From Marthasterias glacialis (lineage: Eukaryota > Echinodermata > Asteroidea > Forcipulatida > Asteriidae), in assembly GCA_911728455.2 (NCBI GenBank), contig OU452236.1:13193838-13257837 (forward strand): 64,000 nucleotides of DNA, given 5' to 3'. Shown in pieces: positions 12,128 to 26,400 of the stretch (its first letter is position 1; every line of letters begins with the position of its first letter). Made by a program: the position numbers and the translations under genes. The notes under the pieces were generated by a model that saw only the letters and a list, made by a program, of their open reading frames with translations, searched no databases and was not told the origin of the DNA.

Positions 12128-15100
12128 TTGTTTTCACTCTGTTACAGCTTCGTGTACAAAAGTGCCATTAGACAGGCGTTTGAAGCGCATTCGGAGCAGC
12201 CCCGCTCCCTGGTGATTTCAAGGCGGAAGATGGCCCTGGCTGGCCAGGAAAACCAGATTTTCAGATGCAGGACTATGGCAGCTAACTGCAGGTACAAGAA
12301 ATTTCTCTCTAGCCCCATTATTTCTGGAGTTATTGGCCGTGGCGCTGCCCACTTCTTTTTTCGGCGTTTTTTTTAGCTGGCTTCGGTCCAGCACACACGT
12401 AGCGGCCTTGGCTACTGTTGACCTACAAACAGCATGGCCGTATGCACTGGACATCTACGGGGTGTCCTCTCTCTGCGGTACCTGGCATCCTCCCTGTTTA
12501 TCATGCATCCTCAAGACCAACATTTTCGGAAAGCCCTTGAGCAGGGCTTTCCAACAGTGTCAGACTTGTCAGTTTCCCGCCAATACTTTGGGAGATAGAG
12601 CCGTTGCTAAGTCTTGTTTTCACTCTGTTACAGCTTCGTGTACAAAAGTGCCATTAGACAGGCGTTTGAAGCGCATTCGGAGCAGCCCCGCTCCCTGGTG
12701 ATTTCAAGGCGGAAGATGGCCCTGGCTGGCCAGGAAAACCAGATTTTCAGATGCAGGACTATGGCAGCTAACTGCAGGTACAAGAAATTTCTCTCTAGCC
12801 CCATTATTTCTGGAGTTATTGGCCGTGGCGCTGCCCACTTCTTTTTTCGGCTTTTTTTTTAGCTGGCTTCGGTCCAGCACACACGTAGCGGCCTTGGCTA
12901 CTGTTGACCTACACACAGCATGGCCGTATGCACTGGACATCTTCGGGGTGTCCTCTCTCTGCGGTCCCTGGCATCCTCCCTGTTTATCATGCATCCTCAA
13001 GACCAACATTTTCGGAAAGCCCTTGAGCAGGGCTTTCCAACAGTGTCAGACTTGTCAGTTTCCCGCCAATACTTTGGGAGATAGAGCCGTTGCTAAGTCT
13101 TGTTTTCACTCTGTTACAGCTTCGTGTACAAAAGTGCCATTAGACAGGCGTTTGAAGCGCATTCGGAGCAGCCCCGCTCCCTGGTGATTTCAAGGCGGAA
13201 GATGGCCCTGGCTGGCCAAGAAAACCAGATTTTCAGATGCAGGACTATGGCAGCTAACTGCAGGTACAGGATATTTCTCTCTAGCCCCATTATTTCTGGA
13301 GTTATTGGCCGTGGCGCTGCCCACTTCTTTTTTCGGCGTTTTTTTTAGCTGGCTTCGGTCCAGCACACACGTAGCGGCCTTGGCTATAGATGACGTACAT
13401 ACAGCATGGCCGTATGCACTAGACATCCTCGGGGTGTCCTCTCTCTGCGGTCCCTGGCATCCTCCCTGTTTATCCTGCATCCTCAAGACCAGTATTTTCG
13501 GAAAGCCCTTGAGCAGGGCTTTCCAACAGTGTCAGACTTGTCAGTTTCCCGCCAATACTTTGGGAGATAGAGCCGTTGCTAAGTCTTGTTTTCACTCTGT
13601 TACAGCTTCGTGTACAAAAGTGCCATTAGACAGGCGTTTGAAGCGCATTCGGAGCAGCCCCGCTCCCTGGTGATTTCAAGGCGGAAGATGGCCCTGGCTG
13701 GCCAGGAAAACCAGATTTTCAGATGCAGGACTATGGCAGCTAACTGCAGGTACAAGAAATTTCTCTTTAGCCCCATTATTTCTGGAGTTATTGGCCGTGG
13801 CGCTGCCCACTTCTTTTTTCGGCGTTTTTTTTAGCTGGCTTCGGTCCAGCACACACGTAGCGGCCTTGGCTACTGTTGACCTACACACAGCATGGCCGTA
13901 TGCACTGGACATCTTCGGGGTGTCCTCTCTCTGCGGTCCCTGGCATCCTCCCTGTTTATCATGCATCCTCAAGACCAACATTTTCGGAAAGCCCTTGAGC
14001 AGGGCTTTCCAACAGTGTCAGACTTGTCAGTTTCCCGCCAATACTTTGGGAGATTAAGCCGTTGCTAAGTCTTGTTTTCACTCTGTTACAGCTTCGTGTA
14101 CAAAAGTGCCATTAGACAGGCGTTTGAAGCGCATTCGGAGCAGCCCCGCTCCCTGGTGATTTCAAGGCGGAAGATGGCCTGGCTGGCCAGGAAAACCAGA
14201 TTTTCAGATGCAGGACTATGGCAGCTAACTGCAGGTACAAGAAATTTCTCTCTAGCCCCATTATTTCTGGAGTTATTGGCCGTGGCGCTGCCCACTTCTT
14301 TTTTCGGCGTTTTTTTTAGCTGGCTTCGGTCCAGCACACACGTAGCGGCCTTGGCTACTGTTGACCTACACACAGCATGGCCGTATGCACTGGACATCTT
14401 CGGGGTGTCCTCTCTCTGCGGTCCCTGGCATCCTCCCTGTTTATCATGCATCCTCAAGACCAACATTTTCGGAAAGCCCTTGAGCAGGGCTTTCCAACAG
14501 TGTCAGACTTGTCAGTTTCCCGCCAATACTTTGGGAGATAGAGCCGTTGCTAAGTCTTGTTTTCACTCTGTTACAGCTTCGTGTACAAAAGTGCCATTAG
14601 ACAGGCGTTTGAAGCGCATTCGGAGCAGCCCCGCTCCCTGGTGATTTCAAGGCGGAAGATGGCCCTGGCTGGCCAAGAAAACCAGATTTTCAGATGCAGG
14701 ACTATGGCAGCTAACTGCAGGTACAGGAAATTTCTCTCTAGCCCCATTATTTCTGGAGTTATTGGCCGTGGCGCTGCCCACTTCTTTTTTCGGCGTTTTT
14801 TTTTAGCTGGCTTCGGTCCAGCACACACGTAGCGGCCTTGGCTATAGATGACGTACATACAGCATGGCCGTATGCACTGGACATCCTCGGGGTGTCCTCT
14901 CTCTGCGGTCCCTGGCATCCTCCCTGTTTATCCTGCATCCTCAAGACCAGTATTTGCGGAAAGCCCTTGAGCAGGGCTTTCCAACAGTGTCAGACTTGTC
15001 AGTTTCCCGCCAATACTTTGGGAGATAGAGCCGTTGCTAAGTCTTGTTTTCACTCTGTTACAGCTTCGTGTACAAAAGTGCCATTAGACAGGCGTTTGAA

Positions 15101-17476
15101 GCGCATTCGGAGCAGCCCCGCTCCCTGGTGATTTCAAGGCGGAAGATGGCCCTTGCTGGCCAGGAAAACCAGATTTTCAGATGCAGGACTATGGCAGCTA
15201 ACTGCAGGTACAAGAAATTTCTCTTTAGCCCCATTATTTCTGGAGTTATTGGCCGTGGCGCTGCCCACTTCTTTTTTCGGCGTTTTTTTTAGCTGGCTTC
15301 GGTCCAGCACACACGTAGCGGCCTTGGCTACTGTTGACCTACACACAGCATGGCCGTATGCACTGGACATCTTCGGGGTGTCCTCTCTCTGCGGTCCCTG
15401 GCATCCTCCCTGTTTATCATGCATCCTCAAGACCAACATTTTCGGAAAGCCCTTGAGCAGGGCTTTCCAACAGTGTCAGACTTGTCAGTTTCCCGCCAAT
15501 ACTTTGGGAGATTAAGCCGTTGCTAAGTCTTGTTTTCACTCTGTTACAGCTTCGTGTACAAAAGTGCCATTAGACAGGCGTTTGAAGCGCATTCGGAGCA
15601 GCCCCGCTCCCTGGTGATTTCAAGGCGGAAGATGGCCCGGGCTGGCCAGGACAACCAGATTTTCAGATGCAGGACTATGGCAGCTAACTGCAGGTACAAG
15701 AAATTTCTCTCTAGCCCCATTATTTCTGGAGTTATTGGCCGTGGCGCTGCCCACTTCTTTTTTCGGCGTTTTTTTTCAGCTGGCTTCGGTCCAGCACACA
15801 CGTAGCGGCCTTGGCTACTGTTGACCTACACACAGCATGGCCGTATGCACTGGACATCTTCGGGGTGTCCTCTCTCTGCGGTCCCTGGCATCCTCCCTGT
15901 TTATCATGCCTCCTCAAGACCAACATTTTCGGAAAGCCCTTGAGCAGGGCTTTCCAACAGTGTCAGACTTGTCAGTTTCCCGCCAATACTTTGGGAGATT
16001 AAGCCGTTGCTAAGTCTTGTTTTCACTCTGTTACAGCTTCGTGTACAAAAGTGCCATTAGACAGGCGTTTGAAGCGCATTCGGAGCAGCCCCGCTCCCTG
16101 GTGATTTCAAGGCGGAAGATGGCCCTGGCTGGCCAAGAAAACCAGATTTTCAGATGCAGGACTATGGCAGCTAACTGCAGGTACAAGAAATTTCTCTCTA
16201 GCCCCATTATTTCTGGAGTTATTGGCCGTGGCGCTGCCCACTTCTTTTTTCGGCGTTTTTTTTTAGCTGGCTTCGGTCCAGCACACACGTAGCGGCCTTG
16301 GCTATAGATGACGTACATACAGCATGGCCGTATGCACTGGACATCCTCGGGGTGTCCTCTCTCTGCGGTCCCTGGCATCCTCCCTGTTTATCCTGCATCC
16401 TCAAGACCAGTATTTGCGGAAAGCCCTTGAGCAGGGCTTTCCAACAGTGTCAGACTTGTCAGTTTCCCGCCAATACTTTGGGAGATAGAGCCGTTGCTAA
16501 GTCCTGTTTTCACTCTGTTACAGCTTCGTGTACAAAAGTGCCATTAGACAGGCGTTTGAAGCGCATTCGGAGCAGCCCCGCTCCCTGGTGATTTCAAGGC
16601 GGAAGATGGCCCTGGCTGGCCAGGAAAACCAGATTTTCAGATGCAGGACTATGGCAGCTAACTGCAGGTACAAGAAATTTCTCTTTAGCCCCATTATTTC
16701 TGGAGTTATTGGCCGTGGCGCTGCCCACTTCTTTTTTCGGCGTTTTTTTTAGCTGGCTTCGGTCCAGCACACACGTAGCGGCCTTGGCTACTGTTGACCT
16801 ACACACAGCATGGCCGTATGCACTGGACATCTTCGGGGTGTCCTCTCTCTGCGGTCCCTGGCATCCTCCCTGTTTATCATGCATCCTCAAGACCAACATT
16901 TTCGGAAAGCCCTTGAGCAGGGCTTTCCAACAGTGTCAGACTTGTCAGTTTCCCGCCAATACTTTGGGAGATTAAGCCGTTGCTAAGTCTTGTTTTCACT
17001 CTGTTACAGCTTCGTGTACAAAAGTGCCATTAGACAGGCGTTTGAAGCGCATTCGGAGCAGCCCCGCTCCCTGGTGATTTCAAGGCGGAAGATGGCCCGG
17101 GCTGGCCAGGACAACCAGATTTTCAGATGCAGGACTATGGCAGCTAACTGCAGGTACAAGAAATTTCTCTCTAGCCCCATTATTTCTGGAGTTATTGGCC
17201 GTGGCGCTGCCCACTTCTTTTTTCGGCGTTTTTTTTCAGCTGGCTTCGGTCCAGCACACACGTAGCGGCCTTGGCTACTGTTGACCTACACACAGCATGG
17301 CCGTATGCACTGGACATCTTCGGGGTGTCCTCTCTCTGCGGTCCCTGGCATCCTCCCTGTTTATCATGCCTCCTCAAGACCAACATTTTCGGAAAGCCCT
17401 TGAGCAGGGCTTTCCAACAGTGTCAGACTTGTCAGTTTCCCGCCAATACTTTGGGAGATTAAGCCGTTGCTAAGTC
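12128..17476 (+). repeat. Type B/C block with second trimer repeat
   Basis: Monomers are anchored at 12128, 12614, 13100, 13586, 14072, 14557, 15044, 15530, 16017, 16504 and 16990. The trimer 14557-16016 (types C, B, B) repeats at 16017-17476 with a 1460-bp period. Shared markers are ACCAGTATTTGCGG, CTCTTTAGCCCC, GCCCGGGCTGGCCAGGACAA and TATCATGCCTCC. I see about three single-base differences between the units. Monomer 14072 has a one-base deletion in the exon-like part (ATGGCCTGGCTGG), which shifts that frame. Confidence 0.9.
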
Positions 17477-20400
17477 TTGTTTTCACTCTGTTACAGCTTC
17501 GTGTACAAAAGTGCCATTAGACAGGCGTTTGAAGCGCATTCGGAGCAGCCCCGCTCCCTGGTGATTTCAAGGCGGAAGATGGCCCTGGCTGGCCAAGAAA
17601 ACCAGATTTTCAGATGCAGGACTATGGCAGCTAACTGCAGGTACAAGAAATTTCTCTCTAGCCCCATTATTTCTGGAGTTATTGGCCGTGGCGCTGCCCA
17701 CTTCTTTTTTCGGCGTGTTTTTTTTTTGCTGGCTTCGGTCCAGCACACATGTAGGGGCCTTGCCTATTGTTGACATACACACAGCATGGCCGTATGCACT
17801 GGACATCCTCGGGGTGTCCTCTCTCCGCGGTCCCTGGCATCCTTCCTGTTTATCCTGCATCCTCAAGACCAGTATTTTCGGAAAGCCCTTGAGCAGGGCT
17901 TTCCAACAGTGTCAGACTTGTCAGTTTCCCGCCAATACTTTGGGAGATAGAGCCGTTGCTAAGTCTTGTTTTCACTCTGTTACAGCTTCGTGTACAAAAG
18001 TGCCATTAGACAGGCGTTTGAAGCGCATTCGGAGCAGCCCCGCTCCCTGGTGATTTCAAGGCGGAAGATGGCCCTGGCTGGCCAAGAAAACCAGATTTTC
18101 AGATGCAGGACTATGGCAGCTAACTGCACGTACAAGAAATTTCTCTCTAGCCTCATTATTTCTGGAGTTATTGGCCGTGGCGCTGCCCACTTCTTTTTTC
18201 GGCGTTTTTTTTCAGCTGGCTTCGGTCCAGCACACACGTAGCGGCCTTGGCTATAGATGACGTACATACAGCATGGCCGTATGCACTGGACATCCTCGGG
18301 GTGTCCTCTCTCCGCGGTCCCTGGCATCCTCCCTGTTTATCCTGCATCCTCAAGACCAACATTTTCGGAAAGCCCTTGAGCAGGGCTTTCCAACAGTGTC
18401 AGACTTGTCAGTTTCCCGCCAATACTTTGGGAGATTAAGCCGTTGCTAAGTCTTGTTTTCACTCTGTTACAGCTTCGTGTACAAAAGTGCCATTAGACAG
18501 GCGTTTGAAGCGCATTCGGAGCAGCCCCGCTCCCTGGTGATTTCAAGGCGGAAGATGGCCCTGGCTGGCCAAGAAAACCAGATTTTCAGATGCAGGACTA
18601 TGGCAGCTAACTGCAGGTACAAGAAATTTCTCTCTAGCCCCATTATTTCTGGAGTTATTGGCCGTGGCGCTGCCCACTTCTTTTTTCGGCGTTTTTTTAG
18701 CTGGCTTCGGTCCAGCACACACGTAGCGGCCTTGGCTACTGTTGACCTACATACAGCATGGCCGTATGCACAGGACATCTTCGGGGTGTCCTCTCTCTGC
18801 GGTCCCTGGCATCCTCCCTGTTTATCCTGCATCCTCAAGACCAACATTTTCGGAAAGCCCTTGAGCAGGGCTTTCCAACAGTGTCAGACTTGTCAGTTTC
18901 CCGCCAATACTTTGGGAGATTAAGCCGTTGCTAAGTCTTGTTTTCACTCTGTTACAGCTTCGTGTACAAAAGTGCCATTAGACAGGCGTTTGAAGCGCAT
19001 TCGGAGCAGCCCCGCTCCCTGGTGATTTCAAGGCGGAAGATGGCCCTGGCTGGCCAAGAAAACCAGATTTTCAGATGCAGGACTATGGCAGCTAACTGCA
19101 GGTACAAGAAATTTCTTTCTAGCCCCATTATTTCTGGAGTTATTGGCCGTGGCGCTGCCCACTTCTTTTTTCGGCGTGTTTTTTTTTTTGCTGGCTTCGG
19201 TCCACCACACATGTAGGGGCCTTGCCTATTGTTGACGTACACACAGCATGGCCGTATGCACTGGACATCCTCGGGGTGTCCTCTCTCCGCGGTCCCTGGC
19301 ATCCTCCCTGTTTATCCTGCATCCTCAAGACCAACATTTTCGGAAAGCCGTTGAGCAGGGCTTTCCAACAGTGTCAGACTTGTCAGTTTCCCGCCAATAC
19401 TTTGGGAGATAGAGCCGTTGTTAAGTCTTGTTTTCACTCTGTTACAGCTTCGTGTACAAAAGTGCCATTAGACAGGCGTTTGAAGCGCATTCGGAGCAGC
19501 CCCGCTCCCTGGTGATTTCAAGGCGGAAGATGGCCCTGGCTGGCCAAGAAAACCAGATTTTCAGATGCAGGACTATGGCAGCTAACTGCAGGTACAAGAA
19601 ATTTCTCTCTAGCCCCATTATTTCTGGAGTTATTGGCCGTGGCGCTGCCCACTTCTTTTTTCGGCGTGTTTTTTAGCTGGCTTCGGTCCAGCACACACGT
19701 AGCGGCCTTGGCTATAGATGACGTACATACAGCATGGCCGTATGCACTGGACATCCTCGGGGTGTCCTCTCTCTGCGGTCCCTTGCATCCTCCCTGTTTA
19801 TCCTGCATCCTCAAGACCAACATTTTCGGAAAGCCCTTGAGCAGGGCTTTCCAACAGTGTCAGACTTGTCAGTTTCCCGCCAATACTTTGGGAGATAGAG
19901 CCGTTGCTAAGTCTTGTTTTCACTCTGTTACAGCTTCGTGTACAAAAGTGCCATTAGACAGGCGTTTGAAGCGCATTCGGAGCAGCCCCGCTCCCTGGTG
20001 ATTTCAAGGCGGAAGATGGCCCTGGCTGGCCGGAAAAACCAGATTTTCAGATGCAGGACTATGGCAGCTAACTGCAGGTACAAGAAATTTCTCTCTAGAC
20101 CCATTATTTCTGGAGTTATTGGCCGTGGCGCTGCCCACTTCTTTTTTCGGCGTTTTTTTTTTTTTGCTGGCTTCGGTCCAGCACACATGTAGGGCCTTGC
20201 CTATTGTTGACGTACACACAGCATGGCCGTATGCACTGGACATCCTCGGGGTGTCCTCTCTCCGCAGTCCCTGGCATCCTCCCTGTTTATCCTGCATCCT
20301 CAAAACCAGCATTTTCGGAAAGCCCTTGAGCAGGGCTTTCCAACAGTGTCAGACTTGTCAGTTTCCCGCCAATACTTTGGGAGATAGAGCCGTTGCTAAG

Positions 20401-23400
20401 TCTTGTTTTCACTCTGTTACAGCTTCGTGTACAAAAGTGCCATTAGACAGGCGTTTGAAGCGCATTCGGAGCAGCCCCGCTCCCTGGTGATTTCAAGGCG
20501 GAAGATGGCCCTGGCTGGCCGGAAAAACCAGATTTTCAGATGCAGGACTATGGCAGCTAACTGCAGGTACAAGAAATTTCTCTCTAGCCCCATTATTTCT
20601 GGAGTTATTGGCCGTGGCGCTGCCCACTTCTTTTTTCGGCGTGTTTTTTTTTTTGCTGGCTTCGGTCCAGCACACATGTAGGGGCCTTGCCTATTGTTGA
20701 CGTACACACAGCATGGCCGTATGCACTGGACATCCTCGGGGTGTCCTCTCTCCGCAGTCCCTGGCATCCTCCCTGATTATCCTGCATCCTCAAAACCAGC
20801 ATTTTCGGAAAGCCGTTGAGCAGGGCTTTCCAACAGTGTCAGACTTGTCAGTTTCCCGCCAATACTTTGGGAGATAGAGCCGTTGCTAAGTCTTGTTTTC
20901 ACTCTGTTACAGCTTCGTGTACAAAAGTGCCATTAGACAGGCGTTTGAAGCGCATTCGGAGCAGCCCCGCTCCCTGGTGATTTCAAGGCGGAAGATCGCC
21001 CTGGCTGGCCAAGAAAACCAGATTTTCAGATGCAGGACTATGGCAGCTAACTGCAGGTACAAGAAATTTCTTTCTAGCCCCATTATTTCTGGAGTTATTG
21101 GCCGTGGCGCTGCCCACTTTTTTTTTCGGCGTGTTTTTTTTTTGCTGGCTTCGGTCCAGCAAACATGTAGGGGCCTTGCCTATTGTTGACGTACACACAG
21201 CATGGCCGTATGCACTGGACATCCTCGGGGTGTCCTCTCTCCGCGGTCCCTGGCATCCTCCCTGTTTATCCTGCATCCTCAAGACCAACATTTTCGGAAA
21301 GCCATTGAGCAGGGCTTTCCAACAGTGTCAGACTTGTCAGTTTCCCGCCAATACTTTGGGAGATAGAGCCGTTGCTAAGTCTTGTTTTCACTCTGTTACA
21401 GCTTCGTGTACAAAAGTGCCATTAGACAGGCGTTTGAAGCGCATTCGGAGCAGCCCCGCTCCCTGGTGATTTCAAGGCGGAAGATGGCCCTGGCTGGCCA
21501 AGAAAACCAGATTTTCAGATGCAGGACTATGGCAGCTAACTGCAGGTACAAGAAATTTCTCTCTAGCCCCATTATTTCTGGAGTTATTGGCCGTGGCGCT
21601 GCCCACTTCTTTTTTCGGCGTTTTTTTAGCTGGCTTCGGTCCAGCACACACGTAGCGGCCTTGGCTACTGTTGACCTACATACAGCATGGCCGTATGCAC
21701 AGGACATCTTCGGGGTGTCCTCTCTCTGCGGTCCCTGGCATCCTCCCTGTTTATCCTGCATCCTCAAGACCAACATTTTCGGAAAGCCCTTGAGCAGGGC
21801 TTTCCAACAGTGTCAGACTTGTCAGTTTCCCGCCAATACTTTGGGAGATTAAGCCGTTGCTAAGTCTTGTTTTCACTCTGTTACAGCTTCGTGTACAAAA
21901 GTGCCATTAGACAGGCGTTTGAAGCGCATTCGGAGCAGCCCCGCTCCCTGGTGATTTCAAGGCGGAAGATGGCCCTGGCTGGCCGGAAAAACCAGATTTT
22001 CAGATGCAGGACTATGGCAGCTAACTGCAGGTACAAGAAATTTCTCTCTAGCCCCATTATTTCTGGAGTTATTGGCCGTGGCGCTGCCCACTTCTTTTTT
22101 CGGCGTTTTTTTTTTTTGCTGGCTTCGGTCCAGCACACATGTAGGGCCTTGCCTATTGTTGACGTACACACAGCATGGCCGTATGCACTGGACATCCTCG
22201 GGGTGTCCTCTCTCCGCAGTCCCTGGCATCCTCCCTGTTTATCCTGCATCCTCAAAACCAGCATTTTCGGAAAGCCCTTGAGCAGGGCTTTCCAACAGTG
22301 TCAGACTTGTCAGTTTCCCGCCAATACTTTGGGAGATAGAGCCGTTGCTAAGTCTTGTTTTCACTCTGTTACAGCTTCGTGTACAAAAGTGCCATTAGAC
22401 AGGCGTTTGAAGCGCATTCGGAGCAGCCCCGCTCCCTGGTGATTTCAAGGCGGAAGATCGCCCTGGCTGGCCAAGAAAACCAGATTTTCAGATGCAGGAC
22501 TATGGCAGCTAACTGCAGGTACAAGAAATTTTTTTCTAGCCCCATTATTTCTGGAGTTATTGGCCGTGGCGCTGCCCACTTTTTTTTTCGGCGTGTTTTT
22601 TTTTTGCTGGCTTCGGTCCAGCAAACATGTAGGGGCCTTGCCTATTGTTGACGTACACACAGCATGGCCGTATGCACTGGACATCCTCGGGGTGTCCTCT
22701 CTCCGCGGTCCCTGGCATCCTCCCTGTTTATCCTGCATCCTCAAGACCAACATTTTCGGAAAGCCATTGAGCAGGGCTTTCCAACAGTGTCAGACTTGTC
22801 AGTTTCCCGCCAATACTTTGGGAGATAGAGCCGTTGCTAAGTCTTGTTTTCACTCTGTTACAGCTTCGTGTACAAAAGTGCCATTAGACAGGCGTTTGAA
22901 GCGCATTCGGAGCAGCCCCGCTCCCTGGTGATTTCAAGGCGGAAGATGGCCCTGGCTGGCCAAGAAAACCAGATTTTCAGATGCAGGACTATGGCAGCTA
23001 ACTGCAGGTACAAGAAATTTCTCTCTAGCCCCATTATTTCTGGAGTTATTGGCCGTGGCGCTGCCCACTTCTTTTTTCGGCGTTTTTTTAGCTGGCTTCG
23101 GTCCAGCACACACGTAGCGGCCTTGGCTACTGTTGACCTACATACAGCATGGCCGTATGCACAGGACATCTTCGGGGTGTCCTCTCTCTGCGGTCCCTGG
23201 CATCCTCCCTGTTTATCCTGCATCCTCAAGACCAACATTTTCGGAAAGCCCTTGAGCAGGGCTTTCCAACAGTGTCAGACTTGTCAGTTTCCCGCCAATA
23301 CTTTGGGAGATTAAGCCGTTGCTAAGTCTTGTTTTCACTCTGTTACAGCTTCGTGTACAAAAGTGCCATTAGACAGGCGTTTGAAGCGCATTCGGAGCAG

Positions 23401-26400
23401 CCCCGCTCCCTGGTGATTTCAAGGCGGAAGATGGCCCTGGCTGGCCGGAAAAACCAGATTTTCAGATGCAGGACTATGGCAGCTAACTGCAGGTACAAGA
23501 AATTTCTCTCTAGCCCCATTATTTCTGGAGTTATTGGCCGTGGCGCTGCCCACTTCTTTTTTCGGCGTTTTTTTTTTTTGCTGGCTTCGGTCCAGCACAC
23601 ATGTAGGGCCTTGCCTATTGTTGACGTACACACAGCATGGCCGTATGCACTGGACATCCTCGGGGTGTCCTCTCTCCGCAGTCCCTGGCATCCTCCCTGT
23701 TTATCCTGCATCCTCAAAACCAGCATTTTCGGAAAGCCCTTGAGCAGGGCTTTCCAACAGTGTCAGACTTGTCAGTTTCCCGCCAATACTTTGGGAGATA
23801 GAGCCGTTGCTAAGTCTTGTTTTCACTCTGTTACAGCTTCGTGTACAAAAGTGCCATTAGACAGGCGTTTGAAGCGCATTCGGAGCAGCCCCGCTCCCTG
23901 GTGATTTCAAGGCGGAAGATGGCCCTGGCTGGCCGGAAAAACCAGATTTTCAGATGCAGGACTATGGCAGCTAACTGCAGGTACAAGAAATTTCTCTCTA
24001 GCCCCATTATTTCTGGAGTTATTGGCCGTGGCGCTGCCCACTTCTTTTTTCGGCGTGTTTTTTTTTTTGCTGGCTTCGGTCCAGCACACATGTAGGGGCC
24101 TTGCCTATTGTTGACGTACACACAGCATGGCCGTATGCACTGGACATCCTCGGGGTGTCCTCTCTCCGCAGTCCCTGGCATCCTCCCTGATTATCCTGCA
24201 TCCTCAAAACCAGCATTTTCGGAAAGCCCTTGAGCAGGGCTTTCCAACAGTGTCAGACTTGTCAGTTTCCCGCCAATACTTTGGGAGATAGAGCCGTTGC
24301 TAAGTCTTGTTTTCACTCTGTTACAGCTTCGTGTACAAAAGTGCCATTAGACAGGCGTTTGAAGCGCATTCGGAGCAGCCCCGCTCCCTGGTGATTTCAA
24401 GGCGGAAGATCGCCCTGGCTGGCCAAGAAAACCAGATTTTCAGATGCAGGACTATGGCAGCTAACTGCAGGTACAAGAAATTTCTTTCTAGCCCCATTAT
24501 TTCTGGAGTTATTGGCCGTGGCGCTGCCCACTTTTTTTTTCGGCGTGTTTTTTTTTTGCTGGCTTCGGTCCAGCAAACATGTAGGGGCCTTGCCTATTGT
24601 TGACGTACACACAGCATGGCCGTATGCACTGGACATCCTCGGGGTGTCCTCTCTCCGCGGTCCCTGGCATCCTCCCTGTTTATCCTGCATCCTCAAGACC
24701 AACATTTTCGGAAAGCCATTGAGCAGGGCTTTCCAACAGTGTCAGACTTGTCAGTTTCCCGCCAATACTTTGGGAGATAGAGCCGTTGCTAAGTCTTGTT
24801 TTCACTCTGTTACAGCTTCGTGTACAAAAGTGCCATTAGACAGGCGTTTGAAGCGCATTCGGAGCAGCCCCGCTCCCTGGTGATTTCAAGGCGGAAGATG
24901 GCCCTGGCTGGCCAAGAAAACCAGATTTTCAGATGCAGGACTATGGCAGCTAACTGCAGGTACAAGAAATTTCTCTCTAGCCCCATTATTTCTGGAGTTA
25001 TTGGCCGTGGCGCTGCCCACTTCTTTTTTCGGCGTTTTTTTAGCTGGCTTCGGTCCAGCACACACGTAGCGGCCTTGGCTACTGTTGACCTACATACAGC
25101 ATGGCCGTATGCACAGGACATCTTCGGGGTGTCCTCTCTCTGCGGTCCCTGGCATCCTCCCTGTTTATCCTGCATCCTCAAGACCAACATTTTCGGAAAG
25201 CCCTTGAGCAGGGCTTTCCAACAGTGTCAGACTTGTCAGTTTCCCGCCAATACTTTGGGAGATTAAGCCGTTGCTAAGTCTTGTTTTCACTCTGTTACAG
25301 CTTCGTGTACAAAAGTGTCATTAGACAGGCGTTTGAAGCGCATTCGGAGCAGCCCCGCTCCCTGGTGATTTCAAGGCGGAAGATGGCCCTGGCTGGCCAA
25401 GAAAACCAGATTTTCAGATGCAGGACTATGGCAGCTAACTGCAGGTACAAGAAATTTCTTTCTAGCCCCATTATTTCTGGAGTTATTGGCCGTGGCGCTG
25501 CCCACTTCTTTTTTCGGCGTGGTTTTTTTTTTGCTGGCTTCGGTCCAGCACACATGTAGGGGCCTTGCCTATTGTTGACGTACACACAGCATGGCCGTAT
25601 GCACTGGACATCCTCGGGGTGTCCTCTCTCCGCGGTCCCTGGCATCCTCCCTGTTTATCCTGCATCCTCAAGACCAACATTTTCGGAAAGCCCTTGAGCA
25701 GGGCTTTCCAACAGTGTCAGACTTGTCAGTTTCCCGCCAATACTTTGGGAGATAGAGCCGTTGTTAAGTCTTGTTTTCACTCTGTTACAGCTTCGTGTAC
25801 AAAAGTGCCATTAGACAGGCGTTTGAAGCGCATTCGGAGCAGCCCCGCTCCCTGGTGATTTCAAGGCGGAAGATGGCCCTGGCTGGCCAAGAAAACCAGA
25901 TTTTCAGATGCAGGACTATGGCAGCTAACTGCAGGTACAAGAAATTTCTCTCTAGCCCCATTATTTCTGGAGTTATTGGCCGTGGCGCTGCCCACTTCTT
26001 TTTTCGGCGTGTTTTTTAGCTGGCTTCGGTCCAGCACACACGTAGCGGCCTTGGCTATAGATGACGTACATACAGCATGGCCGTATGCACTGGACATCCT
26101 CGGGGTGTCCTCTCTCTGCGGTCCCTGGCATCCTCCCTGTTTATCCTGCATCCTCAAGACCAACATTTTCGGAAAGCCCTTGAGCAGGGCTTTCCAACAG
26201 TGTCAGACTTGTCAGTTTCCCGCCAATACTTTGGGAGATAGAGCCGTTGCTAAGTCTTGTTTTCACTCTGTTACAGCTTCGTGTACAAAAGTGCCATTAG
26301 ACAGGCGTTTGAAGCGCATTCGGAGCAGCCCCGCTCCCTGGTGATTTCAAGGCGGAAGATGGCCCTGGCTGGCCGGAAAAAACCAGATTTTCAGATGCAG

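Noticed and set aside
20403-25280. Assembly artefact as sole explanation for near-identical blocks
   Set aside because: Copies carry private single-base differences (for example CCGTTGAGC near 20815 against CCCTTGAGC near 24229, and TTTTTTTCTAGCC only at 22355), so they are not exact echoes. Copy number should still be confirmed with spanning reads.
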